64,000 nt of DNA, taken from NCBI RefSeq assembly GCF_001475545.1, contig NZ_LDQC01000049.1, positions 16,460-80,459 on the forward strand, in the 5' to 3' direction. This DNA is from Curtobacterium luteum. Its GTDB lineage: Bacteria; Actinomycetota; Actinomycetes; Actinomycetales; Microbacteriaceae. A program made the translations under genes and the position numbers. Below are positions 6,747 to 18,796 of the stretch, in pieces. Position 1 is the first letter of the stretch. Each line of letters opens with the position of its first letter. The notes under the pieces were generated by a model. It ran no database searches. It saw only the letters and a program-made list of their open reading frames with translations, and was not told the DNA's origin.

Positions 6747-9336
6747 GCGGTCCTTCCGGTGCTGCGATCGGCGGTGCGCCGCTCGCGCTGACGATCCTAC
6801 GGCCGACCGGCGACGCCGGACGTCGACCGGCGACGCCGGAGGTCGACCGGCGACGCCGGAGGTCGACCGGCGACGTCGGAAGTCGACCGGCGACGCCGGA
6901 GGGCGGTCGGCGATGCCGGCAGCCGACCCGCGACGCCGGAGGTCGGCCGACGGACGCGCGGTCCGACGACGGACTCGGCGCCCCCGACGACCGCTCGGTC
7001 CACACGCGCGGCCCGTCCGCTCCCGGCGCCAGGACGACCGAGCCGTGGACGTCCGTGCGGTAGACGACGGTCCCGGTCGCAGCGAGCAGGTCGAGCGTCC
7101 GACGGGTCGGATGGCCGTACGAGTTGTCGGCACCGACCCCGATCAGGGCCACGGGCGCCCGGATCGCCCGGTAGAGCCCGGCGTCCTGGTCGGCCGAACC
7201 GTGGTGCGACACCTTCACGACGTCGACCGGCTCGAGACCTCCCCCGCCGCTGCGGGACGACGTCCGCATCCGCCGCTGCGCGGACTCGCCGAGGTCTCCG
7301 AGCAGCAGCGCGGACGGGCCCGGGGTGTCGCCGTCCCTCGGCCCGACGCGCAGGACGATGCTCGCGTCGTTCCCGGACTCGGTCGCCGTCGGCAGCGGCC
7401 AGACGACGTCGAGGAGGAGGCGCCCGAGGCCGACGGACGTCCCGGCGGCGGCGCGGAGCACGTCGGCACCGCCCTGTCGGAGCCCCTGCACCACACGGTC
7501 GTCGGCGGGACGGCCGACCGGGCCGACGAGCGCCGTCGTCACGGAGCCCGCGACCTCGGGCACCGCTCCGACGTGGTCGCGGTCGAAGTGCGTCAGCACG
7601 AGCAGGGCGATCCGGTCGACCCGCAACAGGCGGAGACAGGCGCGCAGGAGCTCGGGCTCGTCGCCGGTGTCGACCAGCGCGACCGCCGTGCCGGAACGCA
7701 GCAGCACGGCGTCACCCTGGCCCACGTCGCACGCGGCGACGGTCCAGTCAGCGGGGACGCTCCCCCGTACGACGAGCCGTGGCACACCGATCGCCCCGAC
7801 GCCGACGACCAGGACCACGGCCGACGCGAGCAACAGCCGGACGCGGACCGACGTCCCGACGAACACCGCCACGGCGACGCCCCCGCACACCACCACCGCG
7901 AGGAGCACCCCGGACGGGCCCGACGGCCACGGCGCCGAGGCACCGGGGAACGTCGAGGCCGTCCGAGCGACGTGACCGACGACGCTCGCCGGCACCCACG
8001 CCACGCCCGCGACGACCGCTGCTCCGCCCGGCCACACCGGCGCGACCAGGCACGATGCGAGGCCCAGGACGGTGACGACCGGAGCCAGCGGCTCCGCCAG
8101 CAGGTTCGCCGGCACACCGTAGGTCTGCAGGTGCGGTGCGAGCAGGATCGTGACCGGCCAGCACGCCACCTGCGCCGCCACGGGCACCGCGACCGCCGCC
8201 GCCACCGGAGGCCAGACCCGCCGGGCGAGCAGCGCCGTCAGCGGTGGCGCGAGGACCACGATCCCGGAGGTGGCGAGCACGGACAGGGCGAAGGCGAACG
8301 ACCTCGAGTACCACGGGTCGATGGTCAGCATGCCCACGACGGCGAGGGCGATGAGCGGAACGCCACGGACCGGACGCCCCGACAGGTGCACCACGAGCAC
8401 CACGACCGCCATCACGGTCGCGCGGACGATCGACGGATCGGGCCGCACCAGCACGACGAAGGCGAGCAGGAAGCCCACGGCGACGGCCGCCCGCACGACC
8501 CGGGGCAGCCCGAGCGCACGTCCGAGCAGGACCACGAGGCCGACGATCACGGCGCAGTTCGCCCCGGACACTGCGGTCAGGTGGGTGAGCGCGGTCGTCT
8601 CCATCGCGGCCTCGGTGGCCGGGTCGAGCCCGCTCCGATCGCCGATCGCCATGCCTCGCAGCAGCGCGGCCCCGGGTTCGGGGAGGTCCGCGGTGACGGC
8701 GACGAAGGCCTGCCTCGAACGGTCGGTCGCAGCGAGCAGGCCGGTTGGTGGGTCCACCCGCACCGAGCCGCGCAGGAACACGACGAACGCGGTCGGCGAT
8801 CCGGGATCGTCCTGCTCGACCGACGCCGTCGCGTGGACCGTGCTGCCGGCCGCGAGTCGCCCCGGCGCGCTGGCGTCACCGTCAGGGACCAGACGGACCG
8901 GGACGTGGAGCGCCGTCACGCCGTCTGCTGCGGTCAGCGCCCCCGTCACCGACCGCGCACCCCGTTCGAGGTCACGGTCGATCGTCACCTGCACGGCACT
9001 CCGACCGCCTGGGTCGGTCAGGACGCCAGGCGACCGACGCTCCTGGCCGACGGCGACCGCGACCGAGACCAGGGCGACGAGCAGGGCGGTCGTCACGACG
9101 ATGGTCACCACGGCCGCGAGCGACACGGCTCCGCCACCCCCGATGCCCCTGACGAACAGGAGCACGATCCCGACGGCCGCGACCATGCCCGCGGCGACCA
9201 CCACGAGGACCGCCCGGTCCGGACTCCCGACGAGGACGGCCGACGCTCCCCAGGCGGACACCGCGGGGACCGCGATGCGCAGGTCCGCGACCCGCGCGCC
9301 GACCGTTCGTCCGACACGGGTGATGCCGTCAGACAC
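6571..9336 (-). CDS. comEC: ComEC/Rec2 DNA-uptake channel with a repeat-encoded C-terminal tail
   Basis: A 921-residue inner-membrane protein. The N-terminal half has many hydrophobic segments and the competence motif THLTAVSGAN. The C-terminal half is a metallo-beta-lactamase-like domain with LTHFDRDHVG. ComEC passes single-stranded DNA into the cytoplasm during natural transformation. The GTG at 9336 overlaps the comEA stop by 8 bp (GTGTCTGA), suggesting translational coupling. Conserved sequence appears to end near base 6990 (..PRVWTER). From there the frame continues about 140 residues through a 20-bp tandem array and 176 bp into holA before a stop at 6571. The tail is low-complexity Arg/Ser/Pro with a 20-residue periodicity and is probably not functional. 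Confidence 0.9.
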   Translation of the reverse strand: MSDGITRVGRTVGARVADLRIAVPAVSAWGASAVLVGSPDRAVLVVVAAGMVAAVGIVLLFVRGIGGGGAVSLAAVVTIVVTTALLVALVSVAVAVGQERRSPGVLTDPGGRSAVQVTIDRDLERGARSVTGALTAADGVTALHVPVRLVPDGDASAPGRLAAGSTVHATASVEQDDPGSPTAFVVFLRGSVRVDPPTGLLAATDRSRQAFVAVTADLPEPGAALLRGMAIGDRSGLDPATEAAMETTALTHLTAVSGANCAVIVGLVVLLGRALGLPRVVRAAVAVGFLLAFVVLVRPDPSIVRATVMAVVVLVVHLSGRPVRGVPLIALAVVGMLTIDPWYSRSFAFALSVLATSGIVVLAPPLTALLARRVWPPVAAAVAVPVAAQVACWPVTILLAPHLQTYGVPANLLAEPLAPVVTVLGLASCLVAPVWPGGAAVVAGVAWVPASVVGHVARTASTFPGASAPWPSGPSGVLLAVVVCGGVAVAVFVGTSVRVRLLLASAVVLVVGVGAIGVPRLVVRGSVPADWTVAACDVGQGDAVLLRSGTAVALVDTGDEPELLRACLRLLRVDRIALLVLTHFDRDHVGAVPEVAGSVTTALVGPVGRPADDRVVQGLRQGGADVLRAAAGTSVGLGRLLLDVVWPLPTATESGNDASIVLRVGPRDGDTPGPSALLLGDLGESAQRRMRTSSRSGGGGLEPVDVVKVSHHGSADQDAGLYRAIRAPVALIGVGADNSYGHPTRRTLDLLAATGTVVYRTDVHGSVVLAPGADGPRVWTERSSGAPSPSSDRASVGRPPASRVGCRHRRPPSGVAGRLPTSPVDLRRRRSTSGVAGRRPASPVGRRIVSASGAPPIAAPEGPHARQEARARCREDRSGPVVGRPTGARRARDRAGGVPGRPRDQRAARPARRRGPGTRDP
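6794..6799 (-). promoter_or_regulatory. Candidate holA -10 abutting the 20-bp array
   Basis: TAGGAT on the minus strand lies 47 nt before the holA ATG. The tandem array begins 4 bp upstream, so the -35 position falls inside the repeats. Confidence 0.45.
6804..6950. repeat. 20-bp tandem repeat array (seven units plus a partial)
   Basis: Units start every 20 bp at 6804, 6824, 6844, 6864, 6884, 6904 and 6924, with a remnant at 6944. The consensus is CGACCGGCGACGCCGGAGGT. The first five are near-identical and the last ones diverge. Each unit contains the palindrome CCGGCG-A-CGCCGG. The array lies between the conserved end of comEC and the holA promoter. Because 20 is not a multiple of 3, all frames through it stay open. 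Confidence 0.95.
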
Positions 9337-10087
9337 GGACGCGGTCCCGCAGGTCCGCGAACTTCGCGTCACCGATGCCGCTGACGTCGAGGAGGTCCTC
9401 CACCGAGCCGAACCGCCCGTGTTCCGCACGCCAGGCGATGATCCGTGCCGCGAGTGCCGGACCGATCCCCGGCAGGGTCTCGAGCGCGTCGGCGTCGGCG
9501 CTGTTCAGGTCGACCGCACTGTCCGCGGCGCCGGTGCCGCCGGCTCCCGAGCTGGCTCCACCGCCCGTCGCACCGCTCTCCGCACCGACACCCGGCGCGA
9601 TCTCCGGCGGCGGGTCGTCCTCGCCCACGCGTGGCACGTACACCCGTTCACCGTCGACGACGGGACGGGCGAGGTTGAGGCGCCCGAGGTCGGCGTCGCG
9701 AGCGGCGCCGCCGGCCCGCTCCACGGCGGCGGCGACCCGACTGCCCGCAGGCAGGCTGACGATGCCCGCATCTGCCACCGCCCCGGCGACGTGCACGACG
9801 ACCACCGACGCCGACGCCGACGACGCACCCACCGACGCGGCGCCCGACGACCCGGTCGGACCCGGTGAGGCTGACGCCGGGTCCTCCGTCGCCCCGCTCA
9901 CCACGACCTCGGTCGGTCCCGGTCCCCCACCCGCACCGCCGCCGCCGAGGACGACGACGGCCAGCGCGACCGCGGCGACCACCCCGGCGAGCAGCACCGC
10001 CGCCCGGGGTGTCAACGCGAGGCGCGACGACCACGAGCCCGACGATGACGAAGGACCCGACGATGGAGGACCCGGCGACGAAGACAT
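9329..10087 (-). CDS. comEA: ComEA, helix-hairpin-helix DNA receptor
   Basis: A 252-residue membrane-anchored competence protein. It has a short N-terminal cytoplasmic stretch, one hydrophobic segment (about residues 28-50), a Gly/Ser/Pro-rich linker, an SLBB-type segment beginning VVVVHVAGAVADAG and, after a second Gly/Ala linker, a C-terminal helix-hairpin-helix domain (DLNSADADALETLPGIGP...). It binds double-stranded DNA outside the membrane and passes it to ComEC, whose gene overlaps it by 8 bp. The ATG at 10087 follows TACCGT by 6 nt, so the mRNA is probably leaderless. No other competence gene lies in the window. Confidence 0.95.
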   Translation of the reverse strand: MSSSPGPPSSGPSSSSGSWSSRLALTPRAAVLLAGVVAAVALAVVVLGGGGAGGGPGPTEVVVSGATEDPASASPGPTGSSGAASVGASSASASVVVVHVAGAVADAGIVSLPAGSRVAAAVERAGGAARDADLGRLNLARPVVDGERVYVPRVGEDDPPPEIAPGVGAESGATGGGASSGAGGTGAADSAVDLNSADADALETLPGIGPALAARIIAWRAEHGRFGSVEDLLDVSGIGDAKFADLRDRVRV

Positions 10088-10093
10088 GCCGGA

Positions 10094-10099
10094 ACGGTA
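10094..10099 (-). promoter_or_regulatory. -10-like element of comEA-comEC
   Basis: TACCGT on the minus strand, 6 nt before the comEA ATG. It touches the base of the leuS terminator hairpin. Confidence 0.45.
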
Positions 10100-10128
10100 C
10101 GGAGCCCGGCCGTCCGGCCGGGCTCCGT
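10099..10128 (-). terminator. leuS terminator
   Basis: A 13-bp perfect stem (ACGGAGCCCGGCC) with a GTCC tetraloop, 77 bp past the leuS stop. It separates leuS from the comEA-comEC transcript. Confidence 0.85.
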
Positions 10129-10204
10129 CAGTGCCACCGGTGGAGAACCCGACCGGTACGCCCCGCAGTGCAGGAACGCGTGCGGAACCGCGTGCAGCCC
10201 CGCG

Positions 10205-12760
<2,556 letters not shown>

Positions 12761-12845
12761 GGTCAACAAGGGTACAAGGCCTGGAGGCTCGGCCCGGCCC
12801 CGAGACGTCCCCGCCGGCCCGCCAGGTGGCGGCTGAGCAGCCGCG

Positions 12846-14534
12846 TCACGCGGCGACGAGCCGCCCGGCCCGCATCCGCACGGTCCGGTCGACGAGGTCG
12901 GCCGGCACCGGGACGTGCGACACGATGACGACGGTCCGTCCGGCCCGCCGCGCCGCGCCGACGAGGTCGCGCAGCAGGGCGTCCGCCAGGTCGGGGTCGA
13001 TGTCGGCCGTCGGTTCGTCCAGCACGAGCACCGGGAAGGCGTGCAGGAGCGCCCGCGCGAGCGCGAGCCGGTGCGCCTGGCCGCCGGAGACGAGCACGCC
13101 GCGCTCCCCCACGCCCGCGTCGAGCCCGCCGCGTCCGGCGACCCACGATCCGAGGCCGACGCGGTCGAGCACGTCGAGCAGCTCGGCGTCGGTCGCGGTG
13201 TCGCGCGCGAAGAGCAGGTTCTGCCGGACCGACTGGTCGAAGACGAACGGGTCCTGCTCGATGAGCCCGATGCGCGCACGGACCGCGTCGGGGTGCATGT
13301 CCTTCGCCGGCACGCCGTCGATCGTGAAGGATCCCCGGTGGTCGACGAACCGCACGAGCGCGTCGACGAGCGTGCTCTTGCCCGCGCCGCTCGGCCCCTC
13401 GAGGACGACGACCTCGCCGGGCAGCAGGTCGAGCGACACCTCGGACACGGCGTCGACGCTCGCGCCCGGCCAGCGCACCGACACATCCCGGAGGGACACC
13501 GTCACGGGCCCGTCGACCACGAGCGAGGCAGGGTCGGCGGCTGCGGAGGGCTCCGGCACGATGCCGTCCGGCACGGTCGCGGGCACCACCTGCTCCACGC
13601 GGTCCGCCGCCGCCCGGACCCGTCGGAGGGTCAGGACCGCCAGCGGGACGCCGCCAACGACCTCGAAGAGGGCGAGCGGCACGAACACCGCGAGCGCCCA
13701 CAGCGGCCCGTCGAGCGCCCCGGAGACCACGGCGGGCGCCCCGACCGCGAGGATGCCGACGACTGCGCCGCCGCCGATCAACCCGACGAGCGCACCGACG
13801 AGCGACTCGACGGCGCCGCGGCGCCGCACCGCCGCGGTGACCCGGGCGTCGAGCTGCGCGATGTGGTCGAGCCGTTCGTCGAGCGTGCCGTACGCGGTGA
13901 ACACGTCGAGGGTGCGGACGGTGTCGAGCACGAGGTCCGCGACCCGACCCCGCTCCGCAGCCGTTCGCTCGTCGGAGCGCCGGGCGACCGCGGCGGTCAC
14001 GACCGAACCGACGAGCGCTGCGACCCCGAGCGCGAGCAGCAGCACGACCGCGGCCGGTACCGACACGAGCGCGACCGCGACCACCGAGAGCACGGCGACG
14101 ACCCCGGCGGAGACGAGCGGCCCGACGACCCGGATCGGCAGGTCCTGCAGCCGGTCGGTGTCGGTGACGAGTCGGGTGAGGAGGTCGCCACGTCCGGTGG
14201 CCCCGAGCCCGGCCGGCGCGACCGACGACAACCGGCGGTACATCTCCGTGCGCACGACCGCGAGTTGCCGGAACGACGCGTCGTGCCCGGCGAGCCGGTC
14301 GACGTAGCGGAGCGCGGCACGGCCGAGCGCGAACGCGCGCACCCCGACCATGACGAGCGTCAGGTACAGGATCGGCGGGTGCTCTGCCGCCCGCGTGATG
14401 AGGTAGCCGCTCGCGGCGAGCAGCGCGACCGCGCACAGTGCGCTGAGCGCGCCGGCTGCCACGGCCTTGCCCCAACCGGCCCCGCGCGGCATGGCGAGCC
14501 GCAGGACGGACGTGGGTCGGGCCTCCCGGCTCAT
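12846..14534 (-). CDS. cydC: CydC, ABC-type assembly factor for cytochrome bd
   Basis: A 562-residue half-size ABC exporter. The N-terminal membrane domain spans about residues 20-310 with six hydrophobic segments. The ATPase domain carries Walker [10 protein letters not shown] (380-388), signature [15 protein letters not shown] and Walker [13 protein letters not shown]. With CydD it forms the heterodimer that exports glutathione/cysteine-type thiols or haem-linked redox activity needed to assemble cytochrome bd. Its ATG overlaps the cydD stop by 4 bp (ATGA). It is the last gene of cydABDC, ending 85 bp before the leuS start. Confidence 0.93.
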   Translation of the reverse strand: MSREARPTSVLRLAMPRGAGWGKAVAAGALSALCAVALLAASGYLITRAAEHPPILYLTLVMVGVRAFALGRAALRYVDRLAGHDASFRQLAVVRTEMYRRLSSVAPAGLGATGRGDLLTRLVTDTDRLQDLPIRVVGPLVSAGVVAVLSVVAVALVSVPAAVVLLLALGVAALVGSVVTAAVARRSDERTAAERGRVADLVLDTVRTLDVFTAYGTLDERLDHIAQLDARVTAAVRRRGAVESLVGALVGLIGGGAVVGILAVGAPAVVSGALDGPLWALAVFVPLALFEVVGGVPLAVLTLRRVRAAADRVEQVVPATVPDGIVPEPSAAADPASLVVDGPVTVSLRDVSVRWPGASVDAVSEVSLDLLPGEVVVLEGPSGAGKSTLVDALVRFVDHRGSFTIDGVPAKDMHPDAVRARIGLIEQDPFVFDQSVRQNLLFARDTATDAELLDVLDRVGLGSWVAGRGGLDAGVGERGVLVSGGQAHRLALARALLHAFPVLVLDEPTADIDPDLADALLRDLVGAARRAGRTVVIVSHVPVPADLVDRTVRMRAGRLVAA

Positions 14535-16180
14535 GCTCGTGCCCCGCTCGTCACGGCGACCGACGTGGAGCCGACGTCGACCCGGACGTCCGCCGCTGCC
14601 AGGACGGCCGGTCGGTGGCTGGCGACGACCACGACGCGGCCGTCGGCAGCGAGCCGCCGGATGGTGGCCACGACGCGCGCCTCGGCGTCCGCGTCGAGCG
14701 CGGAGGTCGGCTCGTCGAGCAGAACGAGCGGCGTGTCAGCGCGGGCGACGCGGTACAGGGCGCGCGCGACGGCGACGCGCTGCGCCTGCCCGCCGGAGAG
14801 GCCGGCGCCGCCGGATCCGACCGGGAGGCCGGGGTCGAGTCCCAGCCCCGCCGCACCGAGCGCGGCCGCCACGGCCGGCGCGTCAGGGGTCGCGCTGAGC
14901 GCGACGTTCTCCGCGATCGTCCCGCGGACCAGACGCGGGCGCTGGTCCGCCCAGGTCGTGCGCTCCGCTGCGGTGCTGCCGGCCGAGCCGGGCACCGTCA
15001 CGGTCCCCTCGTGCGGGAGTGCACCGCGGACGGCGGCGATGATGCTCGACTTGCCGGAGCCACTGGGTCCGGAGAGCGCGACGACCGTGCCGGGCGCGGC
15101 CCGGAGGTCGATCGGCCCGATGACGACGTCAGGACGGTGGATCGTCAGCCCGTCGAGGACGAGGGCGGTCGCTCCCGTTGCGGCGACCGCGGGTGCGCGG
15201 TGCCCGTCGCCGGTCGTGTCGTCGTCGAGGACGTCGAGGACCGACGCCGCGGCCTCGACGCCGTCCTGCGCAGCGTGGAAGTCGGCGCCGACCTGTCGGA
15301 TCGGTGCGAACGCCTCCGGGGCGAGGACGAGCACGAACATCGCGGCCCCGAGGCCGAGCGACCCGTCGACGAGCCGGACGCCGATCGACACGGCGACGAG
15401 TGCGACCGCGAGGCTCGCCGCGAGCTCGAGGGCGAAGCCGCTGACGAACGAGAGCCGGAGGACGCCGATCGTCTGCTTCCGGTAGGCATCCGTGAGCTTC
15501 CCGATCCGGCCGACCTGGCGCCGCGCCCGTCCGAAGACCTTGAGCGTTGCGAGGCCCTCGACCGCCTCGGTGAAGGCGCCGCCGAGGCTCGCGAGGGCGT
15601 CCGACTGCTTCCGCTGCAGCGCCTGCGTCGCAAGGCCGATGAGGATCATGAACACCGGGATGACCGGCAGGGCGCACAGCACGATGAGCCCGCTCGTGAG
15701 GTCGCCGACGCCGATCGCCACGAGCAGCGCCGGGGTCGCGACGGCCGTGAGCGCGAGCTGCGGCAGGTAGCGACCGAAGTAGGCGTCGAGGGCGTCGAGG
15801 CCCGGCCCGAGCGTCGTCGCGAACCCGGCGCTGGACCGCTCGGCCAGCCACTCCGGACCGCGCTCGGCCGCCCGGGTGAGGACGGTCGCACGCAGCTCGC
15901 TCTTCACGCGCGCCGCAGCCCGGGCGGCGAGGTCGTCGGTGGCCCACGCCGCGACGGCCCGCACGACGAACGCACCGCCGAGCAGGCCGAGCGCCTGGGC
16001 GAACGTCGCGGGGAGCGCGCCGTCGCGGACCGCATCGACCCCGATGGTGACGGCCGCGGCGATGCCCCAGGCGATCGCGATCGTCGCCAGGGTCCGGAGC
16101 AGCCCGGTGCCCGCGGCCGCGACGATGAAGCCGCGCGCCGTGCGCGACAGTCGCAGCAGTCGCGGGTCGAGCGGCTTCAC
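14531..16180 (-). CDS. cydD: CydD, ABC-type assembly factor for cytochrome bd
   Basis: A 549-residue half ABC exporter, partner of CydC. It has an N-terminal membrane domain with several hydrophobic segments (e.g. LIVLCALPVIPVFMILIGLA), then an ATPase with Walker A LSGPSGSGKSS, signature LSGGQAQRVAVARAL and Walker B LVLLDEPTSALDAD. The GTG at 16180 (VKPLDPRLLRL) is set by a strong AGGAGG 7 nt upstream. A longer frame into cydB is a shadow. The gap to cydB is 59 bp, and the 3' end overlaps cydC by 4 bp. Confidence 0.94.
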   Translation of the reverse strand: MKPLDPRLLRLSRTARGFIVAAAGTGLLRTLATIAIAWGIAAAVTIGVDAVRDGALPATFAQALGLLGGAFVVRAVAAWATDDLAARAAARVKSELRATVLTRAAERGPEWLAERSSAGFATTLGPGLDALDAYFGRYLPQLALTAVATPALLVAIGVGDLTSGLIVLCALPVIPVFMILIGLATQALQRKQSDALASLGGAFTEAVEGLATLKVFGRARRQVGRIGKLTDAYRKQTIGVLRLSFVSGFALELAASLAVALVAVSIGVRLVDGSLGLGAAMFVLVLAPEAFAPIRQVGADFHAAQDGVEAAASVLDVLDDDTTGDGHRAPAVAATGATALVLDGLTIHRPDVVIGPIDLRAAPGTVVALSGPSGSGKSSIIAAVRGALPHEGTVTVPGSAGSTAAERTTWADQRPRLVRGTIAENVALSATPDAPAVAAALGAAGLGLDPGLPVGSGGAGLSGGQAQRVAVARALYRVARADTPLVLLDEPTSALDADAEARVVATIRRLAADGRVVVVASHRPAVLAAADVRVDVGSTSVAVTSGARA

Positions 16181-16239
16181 GAGCGTCCTCCTGGTCTGGG
16201 TTCTTCGTCCGGGTCGGCGTGCTTCGCCCGGGTTGCCGG

Positions 16240-17244
16240 CTAGTGGGCAGCCTGGACGATGTGGGCCCGGGAGACGCGCTTGCGGAAGACCCAGTAGGTC
16301 CAGGCCTGGTACGCGAGCACGAGCGGCACGAAGATCAGCGCCACCCAGCTCATCACGGTCAACGTGTACTGCCCGCTGGAGGCGTTGACCACGGTCAGGC
16401 TGTTGGCCGGGTCGTTCGACGCGGGCATCACGTTCGGGAAGATCGCGGTGAACATCGCCAGGACGACCGCCGCAATCGTGACCGCCATGAGCGTGAACGC
16501 GCGCCCCTCCTTGCCCCACGCGTTGCACAGGACCGCGAGGACGAGTGCCAGTGCCGCCACCACGGAGAGCACGAGGCTCGCCGGGGTCGCCCGGACGAAC
16601 GCCATCGCGACGAGGAACGCCGCGCCGACGACGATCGTGACGACGCCCGCACGGGTCGCGAGTCGCTTCGCACGGACCCGGATCTCGCCCTCGGTCTTGA
16701 GCGCGACGAACACGGCGCCGTGCGTGAAGAACACCATCAGGGTCGCGAGGCCGGTGAGCAGCGCGAACGGGTTGAGCAGGTCGAACAGCGTGCCCGTGTA
16801 GTTGTGTCCGGCGTCCATCGGGATGCCGCGGACGACGTTGCCGAACGCGACGCCCCAGAGGAACGACGGCACGGCGCTGCCGACGATGATCATCAGGTCG
16901 AAGCGGCGCTTCCACTCGGCGTGCTTGTTCTGGTGGCGGTACTCGAAGGAGACGCCGCGGGCGATGAGCGCCGCGAGGATGAGCAGCAGCGCCAGGTAGA
17001 ACCCGGAGAACATCGTGGCGTACCACTCGGGGAACGCCGCGAACAGGCAGGCACCGGCGACGATGACCCACGTCTCGTTGAGGTCCCAGACGGGGCCGAT
17101 CGTGTTGATGAGCACCCGGCGGTCAGTGTCGTCCTTGCCGAGGAACGGCAGGGACATCCCGACACCGAAGTCGAACCCGTCGAGGACGAAGTACCCGACG
17201 AAGAACAGGGCGACGATCGCGAACCAGAGAACAGGCAGGTCCAT
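16240..17244 (-). CDS. cydB: Cytochrome bd oxidase subunit II
   Basis: A 334-residue polytopic membrane protein. It starts with the CydB signature MDLPVLWFAIVALFFVGYF-VLDGFDFGVGM and continues with WDLNETWVIVAGACLFAAFP, and has about eight hydrophobic segments. It pairs with CydA to form the quinol oxidase that reduces O2 with high affinity. The ATG lies one base after the cydA stop, so the two are translationally linked. The C-terminus is short and unremarkable. Confidence 0.98.
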   Translation of the reverse strand: MDLPVLWFAIVALFFVGYFVLDGFDFGVGMSLPFLGKDDTDRRVLINTIGPVWDLNETWVIVAGACLFAAFPEWYATMFSGFYLALLLILAALIARGVSFEYRHQNKHAEWKRRFDLMIIVGSAVPSFLWGVAFGNVVRGIPMDAGHNYTGTLFDLLNPFALLTGLATLMVFFTHGAVFVALKTEGEIRVRAKRLATRAGVVTIVVGAAFLVAMAFVRATPASLVLSVVAALALVLAVLCNAWGKEGRAFTLMAVTIAAVVLAMFTAIFPNVMPASNDPANSLTVVNASSGQYTLTVMSWVALIFVPLVLAYQAWTYWVFRKRVSRAHIVQAAH

Positions 17245-17245
17245 C

Positions 17246-18658
17246 TCAGTACACCGTCACTTCGTGCTTGACCTCACCGGTCTCCGCGTCGACCTCCGCC
17301 GGGGCGGCGGGGCCCTCCTGTGCGACCTTCTTGATGAGCCGGAACTCGACCACCGCCAGGGCGCCGTAGATGAGCGTGAACACGATCAGCGAGATCAGGA
17401 CCTCGAGCCCGGTCACGTTCGGCGAGACACCGTCGGCGGTCTTGAGCAGCCCGAAGACCAACCACGGCTGACGGCCCATCTCGGTGAAGATCCAGCCCAT
17501 GATCATCGCGGCCATCGGCAGCGGCATCGCCCAGGTCGCGACGCGCCAGACCCAGCGCTGCTGCGGGAAGCGCCCCTTGCGGGTCAGCCAGAGCCCGACG
17601 AGCGACACCAGGACGGCACCCACGCCGAGGGCGATCATCCAGCGGAACGCCCAGTACGTGACCCAGATGATCGGCTTGTAGTCGCCGGCGCCGTACACCT
17701 GCGAGTACTGCGCCTGGAGGTCGTTGATGCCCTCGACCGTGCCGTTGAACGTGTGGGTCGAGAGGAACGACAGCAGGTACGGGATGCGGATCGAGAACAG
17801 CTCGTGCACCCCGTCCGGCGTCCCGAGCGTGAAGATCGAGAACGAGGCGTCCTTGCCGGTCGAGGTGTTGTACAGCGCCTCGGCCGCGGCCATCTTCATC
17901 GGCTGGGTGTCGACCATCGTCAGGCCGAGCTGGTCGCCGGTGAGGACCGTGAGCGCCCCGGACGCCAGCATCGTCCACATGCCGAACTTCAGCGCCGGCA
18001 TCATCGTCTCGAGGTTCTGGTTGCGGGCGAGGTGCCACGCGGCGACCGCGATGATCACCGACGCGGCGACCATGAACGCGCCGAACAGCGTGTGCGGGAA
18101 GGCCGCGAGGGCGACCTTGTTGGTCAGCACGGCCCAGATGTCGGTGAGCTCGGCGCGACCCTTGGCCTCGTTGATCGCATAGCCGACCGGGTGCTGCATG
18201 AACGCGTTCGCCGCGAGGATGAAGTACGCCGACAGCATCGTGCCGATGCTCACGCACCAGATGGTCGCGAGGTGCACCTTCTTCGGCAGGCGGTCCCAGC
18301 CGAAGATCCAGAGGCCGATGAACGCCGCCTCGAAGAAGAACGCCAGGATGCCCTCGAGCGCGAGCGGCGAACCGAACACGTCACCGACGAACCGCGAGTA
18401 GTTCGACCAGTTCATGCCGAACTGGAACTCCTGGACGATGCCGGTGACGACGCCCATCGCGAAGTTGATGAGGAAGATGCGCCCGAAGAACCGGGTGAGC
18501 TGCAGGTAGTGCGCCCGCCCCGTCCGGACCCACGCGGTCTGGAACACGGCGACGACCACGGCCATGCCGATGGTCAGGGGCACGAAGAGGAAGTGGTAGA
18601 TCGTCGTCAGACCGAACTGCCACCGCGACAGGACGAGCGGATCGAGGATGTCGTTCAT
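17246..18658 (-). CDS. cydA: Cytochrome bd oxidase subunit I
   Basis: A 470-residue membrane protein carrying the three haems of bd oxidase. Visible landmarks are the N-terminal RWQFGLTTIYHF with the haem-ligand His22, the inner-helix segment ALEGILAFFFEAAFIGLW with the conserved Glu residues, and GRQPW in the quinol-oxidation region. The length fits the short-Q-loop type. The C-terminal tail is acidic. It is the first gene of cydABDC. The promoter region (18731-18818) carries several dyads suggestive of regulation by oxygen or redox state, a usual theme for this operon. Confidence 0.98.
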   Translation of the reverse strand: MNDILDPLVLSRWQFGLTTIYHFLFVPLTIGMAVVVAVFQTAWVRTGRAHYLQLTRFFGRIFLINFAMGVVTGIVQEFQFGMNWSNYSRFVGDVFGSPLALEGILAFFFEAAFIGLWIFGWDRLPKKVHLATIWCVSIGTMLSAYFILAANAFMQHPVGYAINEAKGRAELTDIWAVLTNKVALAAFPHTLFGAFMVAASVIIAVAAWHLARNQNLETMMPALKFGMWTMLASGALTVLTGDQLGLTMVDTQPMKMAAAEALYNTSTGKDASFSIFTLGTPDGVHELFSIRIPYLLSFLSTHTFNGTVEGINDLQAQYSQVYGAGDYKPIIWVTYWAFRWMIALGVGAVLVSLVGLWLTRKGRFPQQRWVWRVATWAMPLPMAAMIMGWIFTEMGRQPWLVFGLLKTADGVSPNVTGLEVLISLIVFTLIYGALAVVEFRLIKKVAQEGPAAPAEVDAETGEVKHEVTVY

Positions 18659-18730
18659 GCGGCGTTTCCGAGCCGGGTCGCCGCGCGCTGTTGGTGCACG
18701 TCAGTTGCTTCCTGTGGAGGGGGAACTTCT

Positions 18731-18754
18731 GGTGTCACAGGCCGTTGGGACACC
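18731..18754. promoter_or_regulatory. Dyad at the cydA transcription start region
   Basis: GGTGTC (18731-18736) and GACACC (18749-18754) are inverted with a 12-bp gap. A further GACACC lies at 18771-18776. The dyad covers the expected transcription start, so it could be an operator. Confidence 0.35.
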
Positions 18755-18757
18755 TCC

Positions 18758-18787
18758 ACGCTACCGTCCGGACACCTGCTTCGACAA
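18758..18787 (-). promoter_or_regulatory. cydABDC promoter
   Basis: On the minus strand, TTGTCG (18787-18782) and TAGCGT (18763-18758) are separated by 18 bp. The inferred leader to the cydA ATG is about 90 nt. Confidence 0.5.
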
Positions 18788-18796
18788 GTTGTAGAA
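18780..18796. promoter_or_regulatory. 17-bp palindrome over the cydA -35
   Basis: The sequence reads TTCnACAAnTTGTnGAA, symmetric at all 14 specified positions. It overlaps the candidate -35. A second smaller dyad, TGCAC-N4-GTGCA, lies at 18805-18818. This is a good operator candidate, regulator unknown. It is not the Rex consensus as I know it. Confidence 0.55.

Noticed and set aside
6746..7133. N-terminal extension of holA
   Set aside because: The added part is translated 20-bp repeats and comEC sequence; a good ribosome site precedes the ATG at 6746.
12761..13486. N-terminal extension of leuS
   Set aside because: It overlaps the well-supported cydC ATPase domain in another frame.
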